Both the position numbers and the translations under genes were made by a program. Shown here in pieces: positions 1 through 7,830 of a stretch of 38,284 bases of DNA. The notes beneath the pieces were generated by a model that had not been told where the DNA came from, did not search any database, and saw nothing but the letters and a program-made list of their open reading frames with translations. Position 1 is the first letter of the stretch, and each line of letters opens with the position of its first letter. This DNA is from Pegethrix bostrychoides GSE-TBD4-15B (lineage in GTDB: Bacteria; Cyanobacteriota; Cyanobacteriia; Elainellales; Elainellaceae), in assembly GCA_019359155.1 (NCBI GenBank), contig JAHHHV010000021.1, positions 1 to 38,284 of the forward strand, given 5' to 3'.

Positions 1-965
1 CAGGTATATTCATAAATGGCGCTGCCCTTACTAGCTTCCAGCGCCGATTTCTGGTAGACAATGCTGCCGTTCCACTGCCGCACTAGCTCGGCAAATAGCT
101 CCAGCGACGGCTCGGCAATCATCAGCAGAGCGCAGTGGCTCTCAGGCGAAATGATACTGCGAAAGGCAGCAAAATAGCCGGGGATAGGAGCAGCGCAGAT
201 GCAAATTAGTTTTTTAATCAAGCCGTCCGCATCGCCCAACGCTTGACCAAAGCGAGCGGCAGTTATGAAATCGGGGAAGGTGACAATCAGCTCTGCCCAG
301 GCGTAGGCTGGCCCCAGCGGAATTTCGAGTTCGGTGATGATGCCGTTGGTGCCGTAGGCGTGGTTCACCTGCTGCACTGCGTCTCCGCGTAGCTCGATGA
401 CGCGAGGCTGGTCTTCCATTGTCACAACGCGCACGGCATTGAGGTTACCCCGGTCGCGTAATTGCCCGTAAGTGATGGAGCCAATACCGCCGCTGCCGCC
501 GCCGATGAAGCCGCCGATAGAGGCCGTGCGGTAAGTGGAAGGAGCCATGCGGATTTCCCAGCCCAGCTCGCGAGTTTGTTTGTCGATGGCGGCTAGCTTT
601 GCCCCAGCTTCGACGCAAGCGACTCCCGGCTTGATCCATTTAACAGTCTGCATTTTTGACATCTCTAAAATCACGCCGCCTGCCAGCGGTACGCACTGAC
701 CGTAGTTGCCTGTCCCGGCTCCGCGCACGGTTAGCGGCAGTCGATGCTGGACGCAGAGCTGAGCGACTTGCAGCACTTCGGCTTCGCTGGCTGGACGCAC
801 GACGATCTCGCCAACTTTATCGGCCAGCAGCGGCTGCAAAATTGGGCTGTAGCTGTAGTAGTCCTTTGAGAGTTTGGCGACCTGATTGGGATCGCGGATG
901 GTTTCGATTTTGCCGAGTTCTTGGCTAAAGCTATCCCAGTCGGTGCGGGCTACAGTGGAGGTCAT
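1..965 (-). CDS. FAD-binding oxidoreductase (glycolate oxidase/GlcD type), 3' end outside window
   Basis: Partial gene; about 321 N-terminal residues are present and the C-terminus lies beyond the left edge. Reading from the ATG at 965-963 the protein starts MTSTVARTDWDSF. It carries an N-terminal PCMH-type FAD domain (FAD_binding_4): a 'VRGAGTGNYGQ' loop around residue 80 followed by a glycine-rich 'IGGFIGGGSGGIGS' stretch near residue 150, which are the usual FAD pyrophosphate-binding segments. Family members oxidise 2-hydroxy acids such as glycolate or D-lactate using FAD; the substrate cannot be told because the C-terminal substrate domain is cut off. It reads away from the biotin operon and is preceded by a TGTGGAA repeat array. 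Confident as an FAD oxidase, not as to substrate. Confidence 0.85.
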   Translation of the reverse strand, partial: MTSTVARTDWDSFSQELGKIETIRDPNQVAKLSKDYYSYSPILQPLLADKVGEIVVRPASEAEVLQVAQLCVQHRLPLTVRGAGTGNYGQCVPLAGGVILEMSKMQTVKWIKPGVACVEAGAKLAAIDKQTRELGWEIRMAPSTYRTASIGGFIGGGSGGIGSITYGQLRDRGNLNAVRVVTMEDQPRVIELRGDAVQQVNHAYGTNGIITELEIPLGPAYAWAELIVTFPDFITAARFGQALGDADGLIKKLICICAAPIPGYFAAFRSIISPESHCALLMIAEPSLELFAELVRQWNGSIVYQKSALEASKGSAIYEYT

Positions 966-980
966 GGGGGCTGTCCTTAA

Positions 981-1036
981 TGTGGAATGTGGAATGTGGA
1001 ATGTGGAATGTGGAATGTGGAATGTGGAACGTGGAA
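981..1036. repeat. Heptamer tandem repeat TGTGGAA, 8 units
   Basis: Seven perfect TGTGGAA units followed by one CGTGGAA, occupying the 5' spacer of the FAD oxidase gene, starting 15 bp upstream of its ATG. Short heptameric tandem repeats are known from cyanobacterial intergenic regions, so this fits that class. It lies where the promoter or leader of the oxidase would be, so copy number could change promoter spacing. Confidence 0.9.
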
Positions 1037-1069
1037 TATTGGGATAGGCAATTCTGTGAAATATGAGAT

Positions 1070-1369
1070 TCAGCTAAGCGTCAGGGAATTCCGAGGCCGA
1101 TAGCTGCTCAACTTGCGAGACAAGATAGTGACCATATCCGGCAAAGTGTCCGATTGCGGGTTGCCCTGCTCGTAGTCAATAAACAGATTGCCTGAGACAT
1201 AGATGCTGCGCCGACTCTGGAAGTAGAGTTCGAGCGCTTCGACGCAGTAGATCAGATAGTCGTGCAGATAGTCACACAGATAGTCGCGGGTTGCGTCGCT
1301 TTCGGTCATGGGCTTGCCGTCAGCTTCGGGATAGTGCGTCAGGTCAAGCGGCAGGTTGGTGGTAGTCAT
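1070..1369 (-). pseudogene. Decayed N-terminal fragment of a Uma2/DUF820 family protein
   Basis: A 99-residue reading frame starting MTTTNLPLDL. The segment 'DYLIYCVEALELYFQSRR' followed by 'YVSGNLFIDYEQGNP' closely resembles the start of cyanobacterial Uma2 (DUF820, PD-(D/E)XK nuclease-like) proteins, which are normally about 190-250 residues. Here the frame stops soon after the position of the usual 'SPD' motif, the last 30 residues are degenerate, and residues 30-40 show a small internal duplication (DYLCDYLHDYLI). The catalytic core is therefore missing, and I read it as a remnant. It is divergent from bioF with only 29 bp between the start codons. A short functional protein cannot be excluded. 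Confidence 0.5.
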
Positions 1370-1398
1370 GGCCGACGGCGTTGGTATGATTCTTTAGT

Positions 1399-2559
1399 AT
1401 GGAGCAAAACGCAAAGTTTGCATTTGTTAAGGCGGCGCTGGCCGAGCGGTGGCAGCATCAGCGGCTGCGGGAACTGACGGCAGTGGAGCCGCTGGATGCC
1501 GTTACGGTACAGCGACAGGGCAAAATGCTGCTCAACTTCAGCGCTAATGATTATTTGGGATTATCCAAGCATCCTGCTCTGATTGCGGCAGCCTGTGAGT
1601 TTACGCAGCGCTACGGAACCAGCGCCACGGCTTCGCGATTGGTGACTGGCAGCTACGAGATCCATCAGCAGCTTGAGGCTAAATTGGCGGCGGCTTGCGG
1701 ACGGGAGGCGGCGTTGCTGTTCAGCTCTGGCTTTCAAGCCAACGCGACGATTTTGGCGGCAGTGCTGGATCGTCAGTCGCGGCTGCTCTGCGATCGGCTG
1801 GTGCATAGCAGCTTGCTACAGGGCGCGTTGGCGAGCGGTGCCAAGCTGATTCGCTACGCGCATAATGATCTAGATCAGCTCGAAGCGCGGCTCAGAGAGT
1901 CAGCTAGCTACAGCCGGACGGTGATTGTCAGCGAGACGCTGTTTAGCATGGACGGGGACTGCTGTGATGTAAAGGCCATTGGGCAGCTCGCTGAGCGCTA
2001 CGGGGCGATTCTGTACCTAGACGATGCTCACGCGCTGGGGGTGATGGGGCAAGCGGGCATGGGGCTGGCGGCATATCAAGCAGGCGTGGATTTGACAATT
2101 GGCACGTTTGGCAAAGCGTTTGGGGCGTTTGGGGCATTTGTCGCCTGTTCCCAGCAGCTTCGAGATTATTTGGTCAACTGCTGCGCGGGATTCATCTACA
2201 CAACCGCTCTGCCGCCGATGGTGATTGGCGCAGTGGAAGCCGCCCTGTCGCTGATGCCGACGCTTGATGCTGAGCGGCTGTATCTAGCGCAGCAGGCGAC
2301 AAAACTGCGGGCAAACCTTCAGGCTTTGGGCTACGAGACGGCTGCCTCCTGCTCGCAAATTGTGCCGATTCTGCTGGGCAGCGAAGCTAGGGCTATGGCA
2401 TTGTCAGAGTGGCTCGAAGCTGCCGGAATTTTGGCGACTCCGATTCGTCCGCCGACCGTGCCAGTCGGATCAGCTCGGATTCGACTAGCGCTCTCAAGCC
2501 GTCATACCGATCAACATTACGATCAATTGCTGGACGCGATTCAGAGCTGGCATGGATAG
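1399..2559 (+). CDS. bioF: 8-amino-7-oxononanoate synthase
   Basis: 386 residues, the normal length for BioF. The enzyme is a cytosolic PLP-dependent alpha-oxoamine synthase that condenses pimeloyl-ACP (or -CoA) with L-alanine to give 8-amino-7-oxononanoate, the first step of the conserved part of biotin synthesis. Visible hallmarks are 'NFSANDYLGLSKHP' near residue 48, the 'YLDDAHALGVMG' cofactor-aspartate segment near residue 203, and 'GTFGKAFG' with the Schiff-base lysine at K239. It is the first gene of a compact biotin operon. Its stop codon lies inside the start repeat of the next gene (8 bp overlap), which suggests translational coupling. A TATGAT hexamer 8 bp upstream of the ATG could be a -10 element with a very short leader, but this is weak. 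Confidence 0.96.
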   Translation: MEQNAKFAFVKAALAERWQHQRLRELTAVEPLDAVTVQRQGKMLLNFSANDYLGLSKHPALIAAACEFTQRYGTSATASRLVTGSYEIHQQLEAKLAAACGREAALLFSSGFQANATILAAVLDRQSRLLCDRLVHSSLLQGALASGAKLIRYAHNDLDQLEARLRESASYSRTVIVSETLFSMDGDCCDVKAIGQLAERYGAILYLDDAHALGVMGQAGMGLAAYQAGVDLTIGTFGKAFGAFGAFVACSQQLRDYLVNCCAGFIYTTALPPMVIGAVEAALSLMPTLDAERLYLAQQATKLRANLQALGYETAASCSQIVPILLGSEARAMALSEWLEAAGILATPIRPPTVPVGSARIRLALSSRHTDQHYDQLLDAIQSWHG

Positions 2560-2611
2560 GTTTGGCATGGATAGGTTTGGCATGGATAGGTTTGGTATGG
2601 ATAGGTTTGGT
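2552..2611 (+). repeat. 15-bp tandem repeat containing start codons, 4 units
   Basis: Four units of ATGGATAGGTTTGGY (the last base is C in the first two and T in the last two), followed by a fifth partial unit ATGGATAGA. Every unit carries an ATG in the frame of the downstream hydrolase, and an AGG six bases ahead of the next ATG. In the bioF frame the first unit supplies the TAG stop. Units are in phase, so copy number changes lengthen the N-terminus without breaking the frame. Confidence 0.95.
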
Positions 2612-3316
2612 ATGGATAGAACGACGCAGGATAGTTTTTGGGCAGAAGTCTTGGCCTATCATGGCTGGGGATATAGCGCGGCGGATTGGCAGAACTGGTG
2701 GCTCTGGCTGCAACAGCAGCAGGCTTTGTTCAAGCCCTATGATCGCGGCTATTTTGGAGCGCCGCTTCAGCCTGCGTTCAAAACTTCAGCGCTAGCGAAG
2801 CTGATTTTTGTGCATTCTTACGGGCTGTATTTCTGCCCTGCTGAAGTGCTGAAAGAGGCTGATCTGCTGGTGATTTTTAGCAGCTTTCGGCAGTTTCACC
2901 CAGAGCGTCCTGGCCTCAAAAAACGCTCGCAGCAGATTTTGCAGCAGATGCAGCTTCAGTTTGAGCGTCAGCCGCAGATTGTTTGGCAGAATTTCAGAGC
3001 AAAATCTGCACAGCTTGCAGACTGGAGTGAATCCATGCCTGGGTCGGCTGATCTGCGGCGCTTAGGCCAAGATCTACATCAGCTTGATCACTCTTCGCTT
3101 GACCTGTCACCGCTACAGAAAATTCCGAGAATTGTTGTATTCCACGGCGCTCAAGATCGGATCGTGTCTACTGCAATGGGCAGAGCTTTAGCAGATGACC
3201 TAGCTGCCTCCTATTTTGAAATTGAGCCAGCTGGACATGCGCTGCCGTTCACGCAAGTGTCAAGCTGCCAAGCTATACTTCAGCCGATGTTGGAGGCGTT
3301 GCGGCATGAGTTCTGA
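2552..3316 (+). CDS. Alpha/beta hydrolase of the biotin operon, putative pimeloyl-ACP methyl ester esterase (BioH/BioG/BioK role)
   Basis: 254 residues from the first ATG. It lies between bioF and bioC, the position usually taken by the esterase that removes the methyl group from pimeloyl-ACP methyl ester. Seen: a nucleophile-elbow-like 'VHSYG' with S89, 'HGAQDRIV' with D202, and 'AGHALPF' with H229, an order and spacing that fit a Ser-Asp-His triad. The elbow lacks the first glycine of the classical GxSxG. The N-terminus is made of four MDRFG repeats plus a fifth MDR, so five in-frame ATGs are possible starts (2552, 2567, 2582, 2597, 2612); the shortest form has 234 residues. It overlaps bioF by 8 bp and bioC by 11 bp. 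Function is inferred from position and fold; I cannot assign it to BioH, BioG or BioK specifically. Confidence 0.75.
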   Translation: MDRFGMDRFGMDRFGMDRFGMDRTTQDSFWAEVLAYHGWGYSAADWQNWWLWLQQQQALFKPYDRGYFGAPLQPAFKTSALAKLIFVHSYGLYFCPAEVLKEADLLVIFSSFRQFHPERPGLKKRSQQILQQMQLQFERQPQIVWQNFRAKSAQLADWSESMPGSADLRRLGQDLHQLDHSSLDLSPLQKIPRIVVFHGAQDRIVSTAMGRALADDLAASYFEIEPAGHALPFTQVSSCQAILQPMLEALRHEF

Positions 3317-4109
3317 TCAGCCTATCACTGACCCGCAAAAACAGCGGATCGCGCGACAGTTTGGGCAATCTGCGCCAGCTTACAACGCCAACGCCAAGCT
3401 GCAATATCAGGGCGCTCAGCATCTGCTTGAGTTGATTCAAACTTATCAAAATTCTCTTCCATCCGGAGATATTTTAGAGATTGGTTGCGGCACTGGTTTC
3501 ATCACGCAAGGATTAATCCAGTGTTTCGCAGATCGTTCTCTAGAAATTACCGATCTCTCACCTGATATGCTGAAGTTCTGTCAGCGCAACTTAGTTACTT
3601 CGCCAGAGCAAGCGAGTCGAATCTCGTTTTATCAGCTAGATGCAGAAGTAGAAACTTCCAAACAATACGCTAGCATCATTAGCGGATTCACAACTCAGTG
3701 GTTTAGAGAATTGTACCAGACTATCTCTTTGCTACTCTCTCAGCTTCACATCAACGGTATCCTGTTCCTATCTTTCCCAGGCAGCCAAAGCTTCCCCGAA
3801 TGGCGAGCTATCTGCAACCAGCTCAACTTACCCTTTACCGCGAATCCGCTGCCCGATCTAGAATTACTGCTAGCTGAGATGATCCATCCGCTGCGAATCC
3901 TGCATCTCGAAACCGATTACCAAATTACCCATCATACGAGCGCGGCTGATTTCTTTCGAGAGTTAAAAGCGATTGGGGCAGGCGTGAGTCAGCAGCAGCT
4001 CTCAGTAAGTCAGATGAAGCGATTGATTCGGATCTGGGATGCCCAAGCTTCAGGGCAAGTTGACGTTCATCATCAGATCATCTATCTGGCAGTTCAGCGT
4101 ATTGTATGA
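3306..4109 (+). CDS. bioC: Malonyl-ACP O-methyltransferase
   Basis: 267 residues from the ATG at 3306. An upstream in-frame ATG at 3216 would lie deep inside the hydrolase gene, so I reject it; the chosen start overlaps the hydrolase end by 11 bp. BioC methylates the free carboxyl of malonyl-ACP with SAM so that the type II fatty acid machinery can build the pimeloyl chain. The SAM-binding motif I 'ILEIGCGTGFIT' is at residues 56-67, after the typical N-terminal 'KQRIARQFGQSAPAYN' seen in BioC proteins. It overlaps bioD by 4 bp (ATGA). Local composition is somewhat more AT-rich than in bioF or bioD. Confidence 0.92.
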   Translation: MSSDQPITDPQKQRIARQFGQSAPAYNANAKLQYQGAQHLLELIQTYQNSLPSGDILEIGCGTGFITQGLIQCFADRSLEITDLSPDMLKFCQRNLVTSPEQASRISFYQLDAEVETSKQYASIISGFTTQWFRELYQTISLLLSQLHINGILFLSFPGSQSFPEWRAICNQLNLPFTANPLPDLELLLAEMIHPLRILHLETDYQITHHTSAADFFRELKAIGAGVSQQQLSVSQMKRLIRIWDAQASGQVDVHHQIIYLAVQRIV

Positions 4110-4741
4110 CAGACTATTCGTCTAGATTTCCACGTTCGTTCTTTGTAACTGGCACGGATACAGATGTTGGTAAAACAGCTGTTTCAGCCATGCTGACCGT
4201 CGGACTGGGCGCAGCCTACTGGAAGCCCGTACAGTCTGGCCTGCCTGCTGATACCGACTCTCTACGACAGGCCACTCAACTCGACGACTCGCATTTTATC
4301 CCGGAACGCTTCCGACTCACCCAGCCCCTGTCGCCCCATGCCGCTGCCGCAATCGATGGCGTACAGATCGCCCTCACCGATTTCCAACTTCCCGCCACCG
4401 AAAAACCACATTTGATTGTCGAAGGAGCAGGCGGTTTACTAGTGCCGCTGAATCAGCGAGAGATGATCATCGACTTGATCCGATATCTCAATTTACCCGT
4501 TTGTCTGGTGGCTCGCAGCGGACTAGGCACCATCAACCACACGCTGCTCTCGATTGCCCAACTGCGCCGCGCCAACCTGCCGATTTTGGGCGTAATTCTC
4601 AACGGTGAACGTAACCTCAGCAACCGCGAAGCGATCCGACATTACGGTCAAGTCCCAATTCTAGGCGAGCTAGAGCCGCTGTCGGCGATCAATTCTGATA
4701 CCTTGAAAGAGGCTTTTAATAAGCTGGAATATCTGAGCTGA
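4106..4741 (+). CDS. bioD: ATP-dependent dethiobiotin synthetase
   Basis: 211 residues, close to the usual 220-230. It closes the ureido ring of dethiobiotin from 7,8-diaminopelargonate, CO2 and ATP. The P-loop 'GTDTDVGKT' is at residues 16-24, and 'VEGAGGLLVPL' near residue 107 is the conserved metal/substrate loop of BioD. The start overlaps the bioC stop in an ATGA. It ends 6 bp before bioA, so both are almost certainly on one transcript. Confidence 0.95.
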   Translation: MTDYSSRFPRSFFVTGTDTDVGKTAVSAMLTVGLGAAYWKPVQSGLPADTDSLRQATQLDDSHFIPERFRLTQPLSPHAAAAIDGVQIALTDFQLPATEKPHLIVEGAGGLLVPLNQREMIIDLIRYLNLPVCLVARSGLGTINHTLLSIAQLRRANLPILGVILNGERNLSNREAIRHYGQVPILGELEPLSAINSDTLKEAFNKLEYLS

Positions 4742-4747
4742 ACTCTT

Positions 4748-6019
4748 ATGCACTCGCACCTCTGGCATCCCTACACGCAGGCCAAAACCGCACCGCCGCC
4801 GCTCAAAGTCAAATCCGCTCAGGGTGCTTGGCTAGAGCTAGACGATGGCCGCAGGCTGCTGGACTGCATTTCGAGCTGGTGGGTAAATCTGCACGGCCAC
4901 ACGCATCCCAAGATTGCGGCGGCGATCTACGAGCAGGCCAAGAGACTGGAGCAGGTGATTTTTGCAGGGTTCACTCACGATCCGGCTGAACAGCTAGCCG
5001 AGAAGCTGCTGCAAAAGCTGCCGGATCAGTTCAACCGCGTTTTCTACTCTGACAATGGCTCCACGGCGGTGGAAGTGGCGCTAAAAATGGCCTATCAATA
5101 TTGGGTGAATCGTGGCCAGCCGCGCCAGACTCTCATTGCCTTTGAGGGCGCATACCACGGCGATACGGTCGGCACGATGGCGGTGGGCGGACGCTCGATT
5201 TTTTCGCAGGTGTTTGCCGACTGGCTGTTTGAAGTGGAATATCTACCGTTCCCAGGAACATATCTGGGCGATACTAGCGCACCTACTAGAGAAGCTGAGA
5301 CTATCCAGCAGCTTCAGGATAAATTGGAGCAGTTTCCGGAGCGCTATGTGGGCGTAGTTATTGAACCGCTAATTCAGGGCGCAGGCGGGATGCAAATCTG
5401 TCGGCCAGAGTTTTTGCAAGCGCTGCGTCGCGTTACGGCTGAGGTGAATTTGCCGCTAATTTTTGATGAAGTGATGACGGGCTTTGGTCGTACAGGCGAC
5501 TGGTTTGCCTGCATCAAAGCAGCAGTGCAGCCCGATATTATTTGCTTGTCTAAAGGCATTACGGGCGGGTTTTTGCCACTGGCGGTCACGGTTTGCACTG
5601 AGCAAATCTACGATGCCTTTTACAGCGACGATCCGCTCAAAACGCTCTACCACGGCCATAGCTATACCGCCAATCCAATCGGCTGCGCGGCAGGATTAGC
5701 CTCTTGGGAGCTGATGTTTGAGAATGAGCCAAACTTCAAGTCAATGGAGGCTAAGCATTTACATCACATTGACAGCTTGCAAACTCACCCAAAGCTCAAG
5801 AATTTTCGGGTTTGCGGCACAATTGCGGCGATGGATCTTGTCACGCCTGACGAGCCGGGATATTTAAATCAGATTAGCCTGGAGATTCGCCAGCGTTCAA
5901 TCGAACGAGGTGTATTGCTGCGGCCTCTGGGCAACGTGCTGTATCTGATGCCGCCTTACTGCATCACAGACGAAGAGCTAGCGCTCGCTTATCAAACAAT
6001 TGAGCAGATTGTGGACTGA
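4748..6019 (+). CDS. bioA: Adenosylmethionine--8-amino-7-oxononanoate aminotransferase
   Basis: 423 residues, full length. This PLP enzyme transfers the amino group of SAM to 8-amino-7-oxononanoate, giving 7,8-diaminopelargonate. It begins with the characteristic 'HLWHPYTQ', has 'DCISSWWVNLHGHTHP', 'AYHGDTVGTMAVGG', the PLP aspartate in 'FDEVMTGFGRTG' and the Schiff-base lysine K269 in 'SKGITGGFLP'. It is the last gene of the operon. Some cyanobacteria replace BioA with BioU; this strain keeps classical BioA. Only biotin synthase (bioB) is absent from the cluster and must be elsewhere. Confidence 0.96.
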   Translation: MHSHLWHPYTQAKTAPPPLKVKSAQGAWLELDDGRRLLDCISSWWVNLHGHTHPKIAAAIYEQAKRLEQVIFAGFTHDPAEQLAEKLLQKLPDQFNRVFYSDNGSTAVEVALKMAYQYWVNRGQPRQTLIAFEGAYHGDTVGTMAVGGRSIFSQVFADWLFEVEYLPFPGTYLGDTSAPTREAETIQQLQDKLEQFPERYVGVVIEPLIQGAGGMQICRPEFLQALRRVTAEVNLPLIFDEVMTGFGRTGDWFACIKAAVQPDIICLSKGITGGFLPLAVTVCTEQIYDAFYSDDPLKTLYHGHSYTANPIGCAAGLASWELMFENEPNFKSMEAKHLHHIDSLQTHPKLKNFRVCGTIAAMDLVTPDEPGYLNQISLEIRQRSIERGVLLRPLGNVLYLMPPYCITDEELALAYQTIEQIVD

Positions 6020-6044
6020 GCAACTTAGATCAAAGCTAATGGTA

Positions 6045-6070
6045 CGCAGCTGTAGGCAGCTATAGGCAGC
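6045..6070. repeat. Imperfect 10-bp tandem repeat in the bioA-gatB spacer
   Basis: Successive GCAGCTGTAG / GCAGCTATAG / GCAGC units shortly after the bioA stop. It is one of many local microduplications in the window. No terminator hairpin is evident in this spacer. Confidence 0.6.
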
Positions 6071-6187
6071 CAAGAGTGCTGATTCCACTACTCCTGGCTC
6101 AGCGCTCAGCCCCCGGTCTCGTCCAACTGCCGCTAAAATGAGTAAATCAGCAAACATCAATCAGCAACGTTCAAAATCTGGTGAAGT

Positions 6188-7732
6188 ATGACCTCTGCAT
6201 CCCCCGCCAAAGCAGCGTCCTCCAAAATAGCGCCCAAACCTGGGAAACCTGAGTACGAGGCTGTGATTGGCCTAGAAACCCACTGTCAGCTCAGCACCGC
6301 CACCAAGATTTTCTCCAATAGCTCCACCCAGTTTGGCGCTGATCCCAACACTCACATCGACCCGGTCTGCATGGGGCTACCCGGCACGCTGCCTGTGCTC
6401 AACGAAAAGGTGTTGGAATATGCGGTAAAGGCGGGGTTAGCGCTTAACTGTCAGATTGCACCCTACAGCAAATTTGACCGCAAGCAGTATTTCTATCCTG
6501 ACCTGCCCAAAAACTATCAGATTTCGCAGTTTGACCTGCCGATTGCGGAGCATGGCTGGCTAGAAATTGAGCTGACCGACGAGAAAGGTAAGCCGCTGCT
6601 AGATGCCGATGGCAAAGCCCAAACCAAGCGAATTGGCGTGACGCGGCTGCATATGGAAGAAGATGCTGGCAAGCTGGTTCATGCGGGCAGCGATCGGCTT
6701 TCGGGTTCGGCCTACTCGCTGGTGGACTACAACCGGGCGGGTGTCCCTCTGGTGGAAATTGTCTCAGAACCTGATCTGCGCTCAGGCCAAGAAGCCGCTG
6801 AATATGCTCAGGAGATCCGCCGGATTGTGCGCTATCTGGGCGTTAGCGATGGCAACATGCAGGAAGGCTCGCTGCGCTGCGACGTGAATATCTCGGTGCG
6901 CCGGGTCGGCACTGAAACCTTCGGCACCAAAGTCGAGATCAAAAATATGAACTCGTTTAGCGCTATTCAAAAAGCCATCGACTATGAGATTGCGCGGCAG
7001 ATTGAGGCGATTGAGACGGGCGAGAAGATCATTCAAGAAACCCGACTCTGGGATGAATCTAGCCAGCGTACCTTTACCATGCGTGTTAAGGAAGGCTCCA
7101 GCGACTACCGCTATTTCCCTGAGCCCGATCTCGGCCCGATCGAAGTTTCGCCAGAGCAGCTTGGCCGCTGGAAAAGCGAGTTACCCGAACTGCCTGCCGC
7201 CAAGCGCCACCGCTACGAAACTGAGCTGGGACTGTCGGCCTATGACGCGCGCATTCTCACCGACGACCGGTCAATGGCCGAATATTTCGAGGCGACCATC
7301 GCCACAGGAGCCAGCCCCAAACTCGCGGCCAACTGGCTGATGGGCGATATCAGCGCCTACTTAAACAACGAGAAGCTGAGCATTGGGCAGCTGGCGCTCA
7401 AGCCCGACTCGCTGGCCGAAATGATCCAGCTCATCGCAGCCAACACCATCAGCAACAAAATCGGCAAAGACATTTTGCCAGAGCTGCTGAGGCAGGGTGG
7501 CTCAGCCAAAGCGCTGATCGAGAAAAAGGGCTTGGTGCAAGAATCTGATCCGCAGGTGATTGAGGCCGCGATTGATCAGGTGCTTGCCGCCAATCCTAGC
7601 GAGCTGGAAAAATATCGGGGCGGCAAGAAAAACCTGCTGGGCTTCTTTGTGGGGCAGGTGATGAAGGCCACGGGCGGCAAGGCTGACCCAAAGCTAACCA
7701 ATCAGCTCTTGCAGAAAAAGCTAGAGGGGTGA
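6188..7732 (+). CDS. gatB: Aspartyl/glutamyl-tRNA amidotransferase subunit B
   Basis: 514 residues, slightly longer than the usual 475-490 because of an Ala/Lys/Pro-rich N-terminal extension of about 20 residues before '[13 protein letters not shown]'. GatB is the tRNA-binding kinase-like subunit of GatCAB, which converts Glu-tRNA(Gln) (and Asp-tRNA(Asn)) to the correct amidated form; cyanobacteria use this route for Gln-tRNA. Seen: '[11 protein letters not shown]', '[18 protein letters not shown]', '[15 protein letters not shown]', '[16 protein letters not shown]', '[11 protein letters not shown]', then the C-terminal helical GatB/YqeY domain (last ~150 residues). It lies 168 bp behind bioA; the gap and the unrelated function suggest a separate transcript. 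Confidence 0.97.
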   Translation: MTSASPAKAASSKIAPKPGKPEYEAVIGLETHCQLSTATKIFSNSSTQFGADPNTHIDPVCMGLPGTLPVLNEKVLEYAVKAGLALNCQIAPYSKFDRKQYFYPDLPKNYQISQFDLPIAEHGWLEIELTDEKGKPLLDADGKAQTKRIGVTRLHMEEDAGKLVHAGSDRLSGSAYSLVDYNRAGVPLVEIVSEPDLRSGQEAAEYAQEIRRIVRYLGVSDGNMQEGSLRCDVNISVRRVGTETFGTKVEIKNMNSFSAIQKAIDYEIARQIEAIETGEKIIQETRLWDESSQRTFTMRVKEGSSDYRYFPEPDLGPIEVSPEQLGRWKSELPELPAAKRHRYETELGLSAYDARILTDDRSMAEYFEATIATGASPKLAANWLMGDISAYLNNEKLSIGQLALKPDSLAEMIQLIAANTISNKIGKDILPELLRQGGSAKALIEKKGLVQESDPQVIEAAIDQVLAANPSELEKYRGGKKNLLGFFVGQVMKATGGKADPKLTNQLLQKKLEG

Positions 7733-7745
7733 TTTTGGCAGAGCC

Positions 7746-7770
7746 TTGCTGTCGATTCTTGCTGTCGATT
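7746..7770. repeat. Direct duplication of TTGCTGTCGATT
   Basis: Two perfect 12-bp copies (7746-7757 and 7759-7770) separated by one C, just after the gatB stop and about 60 bp upstream of the tmRNA gene. Confidence 0.85.
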
Positions 7771-7786
7771 ATATGGATGCAATAAA

Positions 7787-7815
7787 TGCTTCCCAGCCAG
7801 GAGATTTGCTATACT
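7787..7815 (+). promoter_or_regulatory. Possible sigma70-type promoter of the tmRNA gene
   Basis: A TATACT hexamer at 7810-7815 is a good -10 match; TGCTTC at 7787-7792, 17 bp upstream, is only a weak -35. Transcription would start near 7822, leaving a short 5' leader to be removed from the tmRNA precursor. Confidence 0.35.
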
Positions 7816-7830
7816 GTCAGGATGTAGCTT

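Noticed and set aside
656-928. 90-codon plus-strand frame rich in Arg and Leu
   Set aside because: It is antisense to the well-supported FAD-binding domain of the oxidase and has shadow-like composition.
3216-3305. Longer N-terminus for bioC
   Set aside because: It would overlap the hydrolase gene by about 100 bp and adds residues with no resemblance to BioC; the ATG at 3306 gives the family-typical start.
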